From: Terrisporobacter glycolicus ATCC 14880 = DSM 1288
Lineage (GTDB): Bacteria > Bacillota > Clostridia > Peptostreptococcales > Peptostreptococcaceae
Assembly (NCBI RefSeq): GCF_036812735.1
Contig: NZ_CP117523.1
Coordinates: 2,914,001 to 2,978,000, forward strand
DNA length: 64,000 bases
Reading direction: 5' to 3'
Of the stretch, positions 53,462 through 62,398 are shown one piece after another; position 1 is the first letter of the stretch, and each line of letters opens with the position of its first letter. The position numbers were made by a program, and so were the translations under genes. Under the pieces are notes generated by a model. The model did no database searches. It saw nothing but the letters and a program-made list of their open reading frames with translations, and was not told where the DNA came from.

Positions 53462-54058
53462 ATGAAATTAGATAGAGGAACCAAGCAAAATCATAACATG
53501 AAGGAAAAGATTTTATTAACTTCTATTGATTTAATGACTAAAAATGGTATAAATAATACTTCTTTAGCAGATATTGCGAGAGAAGTTAACATAAGTAAAG
53601 GCACATTATACTATCATTATTCATCAAAGGACGATATTATATTCGATATAGCAGATAATCATTTAAGTATAATATCCGAAGCATTATTAGATTGTTTAAA
53701 AGAAATAAATTTTCATTTTACTACAGAAGAATTTGTATTAGTGGTGCTTAAAAACATTTCAAACATTGAAAGTACTGGTAGAATTCATATGTATTTAATT
53801 TGTGAAGCAATAATGGGCAATAATGCATTAAGAGATCGAATTGGTCTTAAATATGTTGAATGGAGAAATACTTTGGAAAATCAAATGACTCAAATTATAA
53901 GCGATAAATCACATGCAAAAGGCGCTTCTTTCTTATTAATGTCTGTAGTAGATGGACTAGTAATACAGGCACTTTTAAAAAGTGAAAAAATACCTTACGC
54001 AGAAATAGCTAAATTCTTAATAGATTATTCAAATAAAAATAGAACTACCTCTTTATAA
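53462..54058 (+). CDS. TetR family transcriptional repressor
   Basis: The 198-residue protein has an N-terminal helix-turn-helix (about residues 15-60) with TSLADIAREVNISKGTLYYHYSSKDDI, the TetR signature, and a divergent ligand-binding C-terminus. It is divergent from the degV/fakB gene, with a palindromic operator between them. The context suggests it senses a fatty acid, acyl-CoA or related lipid signal and controls fatty acid uptake; the ligand is not shown by the sequence. Its own promoter is consensus and far from the operator, so it may not be autoregulated. Confidence 0.85.
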   Translation: MKLDRGTKQNHNMKEKILLTSIDLMTKNGINNTSLADIAREVNISKGTLYYHYSSKDDIIFDIADNHLSIISEALLDCLKEINFHFTTEEFVLVVLKNISNIESTGRIHMYLICEAIMGNNALRDRIGLKYVEWRNTLENQMTQIISDKSHAKGASFLLMSVVDGLVIQALLKSEKIPYAEIAKFLIDYSNKNRTTSL

Positions 54059-54086
54059 TTATTAACTAAGAGGTAGTTCTATTTTT
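54035..54086. terminator. Bidirectional terminator between tetR and ileS
   Basis: A perfect 19-bp stem AAAAATAGAACTACCTCTT with its complement at 54068-54086 ends in T-runs on both strands. The left arm covers the end of tetR. Confidence 0.92.
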
Positions 54087-54097
54087 ATCTTAAGTTA

Positions 54098-57000
54098 CTA
54101 TTTTCTAATAACTTTTATTCCTGTATCATGTCCATTTAAGTCAAACACTTCTAAAGTATTATCTTCTACTCTTTCTATATCTAATGCTAAAGTTTCGTTT
54201 TTGATATATTGGTCAAAATTACTTATAGCCTTAGCTATTTCATCATTTCCACAGAATTTTATATCAATATTATCTAGTACTTCAAAATCATTAGATTTTC
54301 TTAATTGTTGAACTTTTGATATGAATTCTCTTGCATATCCTTCTTCTATTAATTCCGGAGTTAAGTTTGTATCAAGAATTACGAATATGTTATTTTCCAT
54401 ACATACATCGAACCCTTCTTTAGAAGATATATTTATTAGAACTTCATCTTTACCAAATTCAAATATTTCTCCAGCTAAGTCAACTGCTACCTTTTCCCTA
54501 GATTCTAACTTAGGTACTACTTCATTAGCATTTAATTTTCCTAAAACTCCAGCAAACATTCCCATTTTCTTACCTAAAATAGGTCCTAAAGCTTTAAAGT
54601 TTGGCTTTAAGCTATAGTTCATATATTCGCTTAAATCTGCTGCAAATACTACTTCTTTGACATTAAGTTCTTCTTTTATTAAGTCTACAACGTCACTTAT
54701 TTGAGCTTCATATTTTCCATCAACTAAAACTTTTTGAATTGGTTGACGAACTTTTATTTTACTTTCTTCTCTAGATGCTCTACCTAAAGTAACTAAAGCT
54801 TTAGTTATTTCCATTTTTTCTTCTAACTCTAAATCTATTAATTCTTCATTAGCTCTTGGATATGAAGCTAGGTGAACTGATTCTTCATTAGTTAAATCTC
54901 TGTATATTTCTTCAGAAAGATGTGGAGCAAATGGAGCTATCATTCTACAAAGTTCAGTTAATAATTCATAAGTAGTATTGTATACTGCTTTTTTATCTTC
55001 TGTTAACTCAGTAGCCCAGAATCTTCTTCTTGAACGTCTTATATACCAGTTAGATAAATCATCATTAATGAAAGCTTGTATACTTCTTATCGTTTTGTTA
55101 ACTTCAAATATTTCCAAGTTTTCTTCAGTTTCTTTCTTTAAATGGTTGAATCTTGATAATATCCATCTATCAAGTTCTGGTCTATCTTTATAATCCACAA
55201 AGAAATCAGTTGGATTTACTTTATCTGTATTCGCATATAAAGCAAAGAAGTTATATACGTTTTTGATAGTTCCTATAAACTTACTTTGTATTTCTCTAAG
55301 ACCTGATTCGTCAAATCTTATTGGAGTCCATGGTGGAGATACGTATAATAAATACCATCTTAAGGCATCAGCTCCATATTTATCAAATAATTCAAATGGA
55401 TCTACTGTATTTCCTCTAGACTTACTCATTTTCTTACCATCTTTATCAAGAACAAGGTCATTAACAAGTACATTCTTGTAAGGAGCTTTTCCTGTTACAA
55501 ATGTTGATATGGCAAGTAAAGAATAGAACCATCCTCTAGTTTGATCTATACCTTCACATATATAATCTGCTGGGAATAATTGATCAAAGTTTTCTTTATT
55601 TTCAAATGGATAGTGATGTTGAGCAAATGGCATTGCACCACTATCGAACCAACAGTCTATAACTTCTGTTACTCTTGTCATTGGTTTACCACAACATTCA
55701 CATTTTAAATGTATATCATCAACATAAGGTCTGTGAAGCTCAACAGTTTTTGGATCTATATTTTCTATTGCTTTGGCAGCTAATTCTTCTCTTGATCCTA
55801 CTGACTGCTTATGACCACATTCACATCTCCATACGTTAAGTGGAGTACCCCAATATCTTGTTCTTGATACTGCCCAGTCATTTAAGTTTTCTAGCCAGTT
55901 ACCAAATCTTCCTTCACCAACGAACTTTGGATACCAATTAACACTATTATTATTTTCTATTAATTTATCTTTTAGTTTTGTCATTTCTATATACCAGCTT
56001 GGTTTTGCGTAGTATACAAGTGGTGTTTGACATCTCCAGCAGTGTGGGTAATTATGTTCTACTTTTATTTTTGAGAATAATTTATTTTCTTTTGCTAACC
56101 ATTTTATTATCTCAACGTCTAATCCGTCTTCCATAACGAATTTACCTTCCCATGGAGTAGCTGTAAATTTACCACTTTCATCAACAGGTTGTAATACTGG
56201 TAAATTGTATTTTCTTCCTAAGTTGTAGTCATCTTCTCCGAAGGCTGGAGCAGTATGAACTATACCTGTCCCATCTTCAGTTGTTACATAATCACCTAAA
56301 GTTATGAAGAATGCTTTTTCATCAGTTGTTACAAATGGCATTAATTGTTCATATTCAACACCTTCTAAGTCAGCACCTTTCATTTCTTCTAATATTTCAT
56401 AAGTTCCCTCTCCTAAAACTTTATTAGCTAAAGGTTTTGACACATAGTATATCTCATCATCTTTTTTAACTTTTAAATAATCTACTTCACCATTTACTGT
56501 TAATGCAACGTTTGAAGGTAGAGTCCAAGGAGTAGTTGTCCAAGCTAAGAAGTACTCATTTTCAGCATTTTTTCTTTTGAATTTAGCTACAACTGTATTC
56601 GTTTTAACCTCTTTATATCCTTGAGCAACCTCATGTGAAGCAAGACCTGTTCCACATCTTGGACAGTATGGAAGTATTTTATGTCCTTCATACATATATC
56701 CTTCTTTATTGAATTTATCTAATATCCACCAAACTGATTCTATATAGTTATTATCTAATGTTATGTATGGATTATCTAAGTCAACTTCATAAGCCATTCT
56801 TTCAGTCATGTTTCTCCATTTACTTTCGTAAGTAAATACTGATTCTCTACATTTTTTATTGAACTCAGCTATTCCATACTCTTCTATCTGTTGTTTATTA
56901 GTTAAACCTAATTCTTTTTCAACTTGAAGTTCTACTGGTAAACCATGAGTATCCCATCCAGCTTTTCTTTTAACTTGATATCCACTCATTGTTTTATATC

Positions 57001-57211
57001 TACAAACCCAGTCTTTTAAAGTTCTAGCAACAACATGGTGTATACCTGGGTTACCATTCGCTGTTGGAGGTCCTTCATAGAATACAAAGCTAGGATCATT
57101 TTGTCCTTTTTCTAATGTTTTTTCTAGTATATCTATTTGTTTCCAATATTCTGACACTTGACTCTCAGCATCTTTTACTGAAGAATCTACTAGTGGCTTA
57201 AATTTTGCCAT
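54098..57211 (-). CDS. ileS: Isoleucyl-tRNA synthetase, type 2 (eukaryote-like)
   Basis: IleRS charges tRNA-Ile. The 1037-residue protein has EGPPTANGNPGIHHVVARTL in place of a standard HIGH motif, typical of type 2 IleRS. A long editing domain (CP1) carries the SWYIEMTKL region, and KMSKSRGNTVDPF (the KMSKS loop) and an anticodon-binding C-terminal region follow. Type 2 enzymes are often resistant to mupirocin. The ATG follows AAAGGGTGA. A T-box riboswitch lies upstream (57341-57590). Length (about 1040) matches type 2 rather than the roughly 920-residue type 1. Confidence 0.94.
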   Translation of the reverse strand: MAKFKPLVDSSVKDAESQVSEYWKQIDILEKTLEKGQNDPSFVFYEGPPTANGNPGIHHVVARTLKDWVCRYKTMSGYQVKRKAGWDTHGLPVELQVEKELGLTNKQQIEEYGIAEFNKKCRESVFTYESKWRNMTERMAYEVDLDNPYITLDNNYIESVWWILDKFNKEGYMYEGHKILPYCPRCGTGLASHEVAQGYKEVKTNTVVAKFKRKNAENEYFLAWTTTPWTLPSNVALTVNGEVDYLKVKKDDEIYYVSKPLANKVLGEGTYEILEEMKGADLEGVEYEQLMPFVTTDEKAFFITLGDYVTTEDGTGIVHTAPAFGEDDYNLGRKYNLPVLQPVDESGKFTATPWEGKFVMEDGLDVEIIKWLAKENKLFSKIKVEHNYPHCWRCQTPLVYYAKPSWYIEMTKLKDKLIENNNSVNWYPKFVGEGRFGNWLENLNDWAVSRTRYWGTPLNVWRCECGHKQSVGSREELAAKAIENIDPKTVELHRPYVDDIHLKCECCGKPMTRVTEVIDCWFDSGAMPFAQHHYPFENKENFDQLFPADYICEGIDQTRGWFYSLLAISTFVTGKAPYKNVLVNDLVLDKDGKKMSKSRGNTVDPFELFDKYGADALRWYLLYVSPPWTPIRFDESGLREIQSKFIGTIKNVYNFFALYANTDKVNPTDFFVDYKDRPELDRWILSRFNHLKKETEENLEIFEVNKTIRSIQAFINDDLSNWYIRRSRRRFWATELTEDKKAVYNTTYELLTELCRMIAPFAPHLSEEIYRDLTNEESVHLASYPRANEELIDLELEEKMEITKALVTLGRASREESKIKVRQPIQKVLVDGKYEAQISDVVDLIKEELNVKEVVFAADLSEYMNYSLKPNFKALGPILGKKMGMFAGVLGKLNANEVVPKLESREKVAVDLAGEIFEFGKDEVLINISSKEGFDVCMENNIFVILDTNLTPELIEEGYAREFISKVQQLRKSNDFEVLDNIDIKFCGNDEIAKAISNFDQYIKNETLALDIERVEDNTLEVFDLNGHDTGIKVIRK

Positions 57212-57340
57212 GTTAAGTTCACCCTTTCTTAATCATTTATTAGTATAAAATTTAATTATTCCCATTTTTATTGACTTAAATGCCAATTCAAATATTTATA
57301 ACTTTGGTTAGTTTAATTAAAAATATGGTATTTTGAATAT

Positions 57341-57590
57341 AAAAAAACTCGTCCCCTAATAAAAGGGACGAGTTGAAATCGCGTTACCACCCTAGTTCTA
57401 TATATACTTGCAAGTATATATAACACTCTATAGTTTAACGGCACTAACCGGCACAGCTTAATTGATTAAAATCTTTCAGCCTGCAGCTCCAGAGTGATTT
57501 TCAACTTTGTTCAATACATTGGTTCTCAGCTTATCCAACTCTCTGTAAAATATCCAAAAGTTTACTCTCTCTATCATTGCTTTTTAAAAT
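57341..57590 (-). promoter_or_regulatory. T-box riboswitch, isoleucine type, upstream of ileS
   Basis: The leader contains the conserved T-box AGGGTGGTAACGCG (57380-57393 on the plus strand) and an upstream stem I with a specifier loop. In the GAAAATCACTC stretch the candidate specifier ATC (Ile) is at 57496-57498. The terminator ACTCGTCCC/GGGACGAGT (57347-57373) is followed by a T-run. Uncharged tRNA-Ile would pair with the specifier and the T-box bulge, disrupt the terminator and let ileS be read. Confidence 0.93.
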
Positions 57591-57662
57591 ATATAATTAT
57601 ATTCTTAAAGTATACAATAACTTATCTTTTCAGTCAACCTAATTATTATTAAAACATTTTTC

Positions 57663-58205
57663 TTATTCCATGGATGACGCAACTTCATCTTCTGCTAAAA
57701 TATTATTATCCTCTTCAGGTAAGTCAATCATATTGAATGATTCATTGCAGTGCTCATCTACATTGAAAAATATCTCATCTATATTTGTCATTTCATCTTG
57801 AATTAAAGACTTAAATTTATTTCTAAAAATTTTAAACTCTTTAACTAAATCATCATATTCTTTTGTTAAGACTACTATTCTTTCTTTACAATTTTCTATA
57901 ATTTGCTTTGATTTTAGTTCAGCATCTTCCACTATTATTTTTGCCTTCTTATTTGCAGCATCACAAGTATCTTTAGCTGCTGTTTGAGCAGTAATTAAAG
58001 TATCATTTAAAGTTTTTTCTATAGTTTTATATCTACTTACTTGTTCTTGATATAATTTTATTTTTTCTTTTAAATCTAAGTTTTCTCTATATAGATTTTC
58101 AAAATCTTCTTTTACTTTATCTAAGAATTCATCAACCTCATCTTCATGGTATCCTCTAAATCCCTTTTTAAACTCTTTATTTTCTATGTCCATTGGAGTT
58201 ATCAT
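57663..58205 (-). CDS. divIVA: DivIVA family cell division protein
   Basis: The 180-residue protein begins MITPMDIENKEFKKGFRGYHEDEVDEFLDKV, the DivIVA membrane-curvature-binding N-terminal domain, then a long coiled coil (YQEQVSRYKTIEKTLNDT). It marks the poles and division septum in Firmicutes. The ATG follows GGAGGGAAATAT. It follows the YlmH gene by 11 bases, the usual yggS-sepF-yggT-ylmH-divIVA cluster. Confidence 0.92.
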   Translation of the reverse strand: MITPMDIENKEFKKGFRGYHEDEVDEFLDKVKEDFENLYRENLDLKEKIKLYQEQVSRYKTIEKTLNDTLITAQTAAKDTCDAANKKAKIIVEDAELKSKQIIENCKERIVVLTKEYDDLVKEFKIFRNKFKSLIQDEMTNIDEIFFNVDEHCNESFNMIDLPEEDNNILAEDEVASSME

Positions 58206-58216
58206 ATATTTCCCTC

Positions 58217-59002
58217 CTACAATAATATTTTTCCTTGAACTTTTATTTTTCCTTTTTTTGTTAAATCGCCAATACTATTTATTTGTGATCGTCCTTTTCC
58301 CCTTACAGAGATTAAAGACTCTGATTTTACTTCTTTTGAACAAGATGTGATTTTTTCATAATTCACCTGAACCTTTTCATTACTTATCAACTTAGCACTT
58401 TCTTGTCTTGATATATTATATAAACCACTTATTATACAATCTATTCTGTTTGAAGAAACTGTAAAGTTAATTTCTTTATAATTAGGTGGATTGTATACAA
58501 CCTCTTTCCTAGAAATCTCTTTCAATTTCACGTTATTCCTAGCAACCTTTTCTAAGTTCATTAAAATAAAATCACATATATCAAAGGTAACAACTACCTG
58601 ACAAAAGTTCTCATGTATAATTATATCTCCAATTTTTTCTCTCTTTATACCTAGACTTAACAAAGAACCCAGATAATCTTTATGACTGATTGATTTAAAT
58701 TTAAAATTTCCTTCAATTTGTATAAATCTCAAAGTTTCTCTTATATCTTCATAGCCCATATAAAATGGATAAATAAATACCATTTTTCGTTCACTTTCAT
58801 CGTATCCACCATCAACTGTATATTTTAAGTCATAGCTGGAATTTAAAATAGCTTTAACATTCTCCACTTCAAATGGATTTAGAAAATCACTAAATCTTAC
58901 ATCATAATTTTTTAAACAGCCATTTGCTTTGTCAATTATCCTAAACATCTTATTTTTTAAGTCTATATCTTTAATATGAGATGTTAATTTTAATTTGTCC
59001 AT
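58217..59002 (-). CDS. ylmH: YlmH family RNA-binding protein
   Basis: The 261-residue protein has an N-terminal domain of unknown fold and a C-terminal S4 domain (RQESAKLISNEKVQVNYEKI ... SVRGKGRSQI). YlmH has been shown in Bacillus to act in ribosome quality control with RqcH-like activity on stalled 50S peptidyl-tRNA, and lies in the division cluster with sepF and divIVA. The ribosome site is weak. rqcH is at 39793, so both factors occur in this genome. Confidence 0.85.
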   Translation of the reverse strand: MDKLKLTSHIKDIDLKNKMFRIIDKANGCLKNYDVRFSDFLNPFEVENVKAILNSSYDLKYTVDGGYDESERKMVFIYPFYMGYEDIRETLRFIQIEGNFKFKSISHKDYLGSLLSLGIKREKIGDIIIHENFCQVVVTFDICDFILMNLEKVARNNVKLKEISRKEVVYNPPNYKEINFTVSSNRIDCIISGLYNISRQESAKLISNEKVQVNYEKITSCSKEVKSESLISVRGKGRSQINSIGDLTKKGKIKVQGKILL

Positions 59003-59015
59003 TTTATTATCTATT

Positions 59016-59276
59016 CTACCAAACCAAACTATATATTAGATTTTTAACCATTGATATTACAAAGAAAGCTATGATTGGTGAAAAATCAATTGGAATATCT
59101 ATGTATCTAAATAAAACTTCTCTAATCGGACCTACTAAAGGCTCAGTAAACATACTTAATATCTCATATGCTTTTGAATATCTAGCTCCTGGAAACCAAG
59201 ACATTAAACATTGTATTAAAATAAGCCAAGTTAGTATGTTCAAAAGCTTAATAAGCAATACGGCTATCATTTGCAT
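59016..59276 (-). CDS. yggT: YggT family membrane protein
   Basis: The 86-residue protein has two membrane helices (VLLIKLLNILTWLILIQCLM and IIAFFVISMVKNLIY) around a PLVGPIREVLF region, the YggT pattern. It lies between sepF and ylmH and is usually linked to division or osmotic functions; the precise role is not known. The ATG follows AAAGGAG. Confidence 0.87.
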   Translation of the reverse strand: MQMIAVLLIKLLNILTWLILIQCLMSWFPGARYSKAYEILSMFTEPLVGPIREVLFRYIDIPIDFSPIIAFFVISMVKNLIYSLVW

Positions 59277-59295
59277 GGTTTTTCTCCTTTATATA

Positions 59296-59766
59296 TTATT
59301 TTTGCCACGGAAAAAATGCTTTACTTTCTAATTCTTTTTTTATATTTGCATCTATATCCACATTGTTTGGTGCTAATATAAATATTGACTTAGAAACTTT
59401 TTGCATACTTCCATCCAATATATATACTGCTCCACTTATAAAATAGTATATCGATTTTTTAAGCTCTGGCTCTTCTTCTACACTTTCTAAGTTAACAATT
59501 ACAGCTCTTCTTTGTCTTAAATGATCTGCTATAATAGTTACATCATCGTATTTTTTAGGCTCAGCAATAACCACTTTCATTTGACTGTTAGTATGTATAT
59601 TAACCACTTTACTACTTCTTGTTACATGAGAATTAGCAGCTTCTAATTTAGGTTCTTCTTGATCTTGTTCATCTTGAATACCTTCGTATCCTTCATCGTC
59701 TCCATCATATTCTTCTTCATCAATCGACATCCAATCTTTAAACTTCTTTATAAATCCTTCACTCAT
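59296..59766 (-). CDS. sepF: Cell division protein SepF
   Basis: SepF binds FtsZ filaments and membrane and tightens the Z-ring. The 156-residue protein has the N-terminal amphipathic helix (SEGFIKKFKDWMSIDEEEY), an acidic linker, and a C-terminal SepF domain with VVIAEPKKYDDVTIIADHL and RRAVIVNLESVE, IYFISGAVYILDGSMQKVS. It lies between yggS and yggT. Confidence 0.92.
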   Translation of the reverse strand: MSEGFIKKFKDWMSIDEEEYDGDDEGYEGIQDEQDQEEPKLEAANSHVTRSSKVVNIHTNSQMKVVIAEPKKYDDVTIIADHLRQRRAVIVNLESVEEEPELKKSIYYFISGAVYILDGSMQKVSKSIFILAPNNVDIDANIKKELESKAFFPWQK

Positions 59767-59789
59767 TTTATATTCCTCCCTAATATTTT

Positions 59790-60485
59790 CTATTTATTAT
59801 AATTTCTTTGACCAAATATTGAAGTTCCTACTCTTACAATCGTAGCCCCTTCTTCTATAGCTATTTTGTAGTCATGGCTCATTCCCATAGATAAAGTATC
59901 CATTTCTACATTTGGTAAGTTTAAGTCATTAATTTTCAATGATAAATTCTTTAAACTTTTAAATACTTTTCTTATTTCTTCTTCAGCATCTATAAAAGGA
60001 GCCATAGTCATTAAACCTTTAATGTGTATATTTTTATAATTAGTAGATACATTCTTAACAAAATCTATTACGAATTCTTCTGCAAGTCCATGTTTACTTT
60101 CTTCTTTTGATATGTTAACTTGAACTAAGCAACTAATCTCTTTGTCTATTTTTTCAGCTCTTTTTTGAATTTCTTCACATAAAGATATTCTATCTAAGGA
60201 GTGAATCATATAAGCTTTATCAATTATATACTTTACCTTATTAGTTTGTAGAGTCCCTATTAGATGATATCTAACCCTATCACCAATAACTTCATATTTT
60301 CTAGCTAATTCTTGAGGTTTATTTTCACCTATATCTGTAATTCCTGCATCTATAGCCTCTAAAACCTTATCTACATCCACAGTTTTAGTAACTGCCATTA
60401 AATTCACATATTCTTGTCTATTACTTTCTTTTCTTATATTATCAATATTTTGTTTAATGGATATTATATTATCTTTAATTGACAT
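59790..60485 (-). CDS. yggS: YggS/PROSC family pyridoxal phosphate-binding protein
   Basis: The 231-residue alanine racemase-fold protein has LMAVTKTVDVDKV with the PLP-binding lysine, IGENKPQEL, YHLIGTLQTNKVKYI, IKGLMTMAP, and SMGMSHDYKIAIEEGATIVRVGTSIFG. It controls PLP levels and amino acid homeostasis and often sits in the sepF cluster. The start at 60485 follows GAAGGTGGTAATT; upstream codons overlap the HlyD gene and are unlikely. Confidence 0.9.
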   Translation of the reverse strand: MSIKDNIISIKQNIDNIRKESNRQEYVNLMAVTKTVDVDKVLEAIDAGITDIGENKPQELARKYEVIGDRVRYHLIGTLQTNKVKYIIDKAYMIHSLDRISLCEEIQKRAEKIDKEISCLVQVNISKEESKHGLAEEFVIDFVKNVSTNYKNIHIKGLMTMAPFIDAEEEIRKVFKSLKNLSLKINDLNLPNVEMDTLSMGMSHDYKIAIEEGATIVRVGTSIFGQRNYNK

Positions 60486-60510
60486 AATTACCACCTTCTT
60501 ATTAGTTATA

Positions 60511-61578
60511 CTAGTTAATCTTTGCAATTCTTTTATTAATAAAATTTGGCTTTAAAATGATTCTGTCATGTAATTTAACCGTATTTATTCCACTAGCTTC
60601 ATTACTTCTAAAGTCTACATATATGTAAGTATCGTCTTCAAAAGAAATTCCTTTAACTTCTATAAATTCAGGTTTATTATTTTCTTCATTTATTACATAT
60701 ACACCTGTTTTATTATCTTTTTTCACTAAAGATTTTTTTGGTATTCTTAAAGCTTCCATTTGTTTATATATTATATCAAATTCTTCCACTCTTGTATCAT
60801 AAATTCCAATATTTTGTTGCGTAAATTTAACTATTACAATAGAATAATTATCCTTCTTACATATTTTATATATTTCACCATTTATTTCATCGTCCTTAAT
60901 TTCAATTTTAACACTATCACCTTCATTAAACAACTTATTATCTTCTCTTACAAACGCCATATAACAATCATTATTATTTATTACTCTGGCTATAATACTG
61001 CCTTGTTTTACTTTTTCATGATCAGTTGCAGTTGGCATATAATTATTGCTTGCGTTATCTATATCTTCTCTAGTAATATTAGCTAAATAATCGCTTCCAT
61101 ATTTATTTTCATTGTTATCATACTTGTAAGATATAACCCCTGATTCACTTGCAGAGTAGTTAGTAGAATTAGATCTAATTTTTTCTTCTAATATATTTAA
61201 TTCTTCTTTTTTTACAGATAATATTCCAATTTTCAATGAATTATTTTCACCTTCTAAATCTTTTATTTCTTCTTTTAATTTTTTTAAGTCTTCATTAATA
61301 TCCTCATCTATATTGTTATTATATACATTAGCTATACTCTGAGATTTTTGAACTTTTTCATCCCTGTTCACTAACAAAGATAAAGTTCCATTAGTATCAC
61401 TTTTTATTAAATATTCATCTCTTATAACAATAGCTTTTTCTTTTGTTTTCATAGTATAAAAATCATCTTTTAATACTAGTACAGATGTATTTAATCCTAT
61501 TATTAAAGATATTCCTTTAAATATTAAGTATATAAATACTCCTAGTATAAAAAGTCTCGAACATTTTATTTTCTTCAA
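60511..61578 (-). CDS. HlyD family membrane fusion-like protein without obvious partner
   Basis: The 355-residue protein has an N-terminal membrane helix (SRLFILGVFIYLIFKGIS). A lipoyl-like first half and a coiled coil of about 50 residues (DINEDLKKLKEEIKDLEGEN) follow, with a second lipoyl-like beta region and a C-terminal part with KKSLVKKDNKTGVYVI. This is an HlyD/YlmD-like adaptor form seen beside yggS in some clostridia. No ABC or MFS transporter is adjacent, so a transport role is not supported. The start is a TTG (61578) after GGGGTG; a GTG three codons upstream overlaps that site. Confidence 0.7.
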   Translation of the reverse strand: MKKIKCSRLFILGVFIYLIFKGISLIIGLNTSVLVLKDDFYTMKTKEKAIVIRDEYLIKSDTNGTLSLLVNRDEKVQKSQSIANVYNNNIDEDINEDLKKLKEEIKDLEGENNSLKIGILSVKKEELNILEEKIRSNSTNYSASESGVISYKYDNNENKYGSDYLANITREDIDNASNNYMPTATDHEKVKQGSIIARVINNNDCYMAFVREDNKLFNEGDSVKIEIKDDEINGEIYKICKKDNYSIVIVKFTQQNIGIYDTRVEEFDIIYKQMEALRIPKKSLVKKDNKTGVYVINEENNKPEFIEVKGISFEDDTYIYVDFRSNEASGINTVKLHDRIILKPNFINKRIAKIN

Positions 61579-61684
61579 TGGATTCACCCCAGTATTTAAA
61601 TAATATTCTTCTTTAAAAGTAATTAATTTATAATTTCTTTAAATATTATTTAAATCCTTCTTAATATATAAATAGATTTACTTT

Positions 61685-61873
61685 TTAATCCTTATCTTCT
61701 ATGCAAATTTCTTCTTTTTTCTTACAAAAACTAAACTTTGTTTCAGAAATCACAACTATAATAGATATAAAAACAAATCCTGTGGCAGGTTTTGTTATAA
61801 TTTGTTCATTATAAACTATAATAAATAACATAACTCCAAAGTAAGCTTCCAAACTTAATATAAATGCTGCTAA
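61685..61873 (-). pseudogene. Decayed EamA (DMT-family) transporter remnant, C-terminal end only
   Basis: On the minus strand an open frame of about 62 codons begins abruptly after a stop codon. It reads LAAFILSLEAYFGVMLFIIV, then QIITKPATGFVFISIIVVIS and ends ETKFSFCKKKEEICIEDKD. This is the last two helices and tail of an EamA drug/metabolite transporter. No start codon or upstream half is present, and the DNA upstream is open to stops in all frames, so it is a fragment. It lies in the 452-base gap between the HlyD-like gene and the DUF1540 gene, in which I see nothing else. Confidence 0.75.
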
Positions 61874-62040
61874 TCATAGATGTGAATAAGTACTTTTCAA
61901 ATCAAAACTTTACCTAGTAATTAAACCATTCTTATAATATATCATTTAAATATATTTCAAAAAAATTATATATCTTTATACATACTTTATTTTCTTTGGA
62001 TAAAAATAAGATAACGAAGTGTTTATTAGGAGGAAATAAT

Positions 62041-62349
62041 ATGTCTGAAAAAAAACTATATTGTAAAGCAACCAATTGTACTCATAATTACGATGAATAT
62101 TGTCGCGCTGGTTACATAAATGTAAGAGGTAATTCTGCAGTAAAAACATCTGAAACTACTTGTTCAACATATTTTGCAGATAGTGTTGGTTTTTTTACTA
62201 GTGCTATAGAAGTAGGTGGATATACAACACCAGAAAATATAATTTGCGAAGCTTATAATTGTATTTACAATAAGGACACACGTTGTACCGCAAATAATGT
62301 TATGATTAATTCTCATTTTTCATCATGTGAAACATTTAAGTGCGAATAA
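62041..62349 (+). CDS. Small double DUF1540 protein
   Basis: The 102-residue protein has two DUF1540 modules. The first is CKATNCTHNYDEYCRAGYIN with CSTYF (residues about 7-43); the second is CEAYNCIYNKDTRC to CETFKC (about 67-101). DUF1540 is a short cysteine-rich domain of unknown role common in Clostridia, possibly metal-binding. The ATG follows TTAGGAGGAAATAAT, so upstream codons are excluded. A terminator follows. Function is unknown. Confidence 0.82.
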   Translation: MSEKKLYCKATNCTHNYDEYCRAGYINVRGNSAVKTSETTCSTYFADSVGFFTSAIEVGGYTTPENIICEAYNCIYNKDTRCTANNVMINSHFSSCETFKCE

Positions 62350-62350
62350 T

Positions 62351-62382
62351 AAAAAAAGAGAGATATTAATCTCTCTTTTTTT
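62351..62382. terminator. Terminator between the DUF1540 gene and serS
   Basis: AAAAAGAGAGAT/ATCTCTCTTTTT stem with A and T runs on both sides, so it can serve both convergent genes. Confidence 0.85.
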
Positions 62383-62398
62383 ATTATGTAAATTAAAA

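Noticed and set aside
54098-57211. Acquired mupirocin resistance gene (mupA-like)
   Set aside because: The gene sits under a native isoleucine T-box in a conserved region and looks like the housekeeping type 2 IleRS, not a mobile copy.
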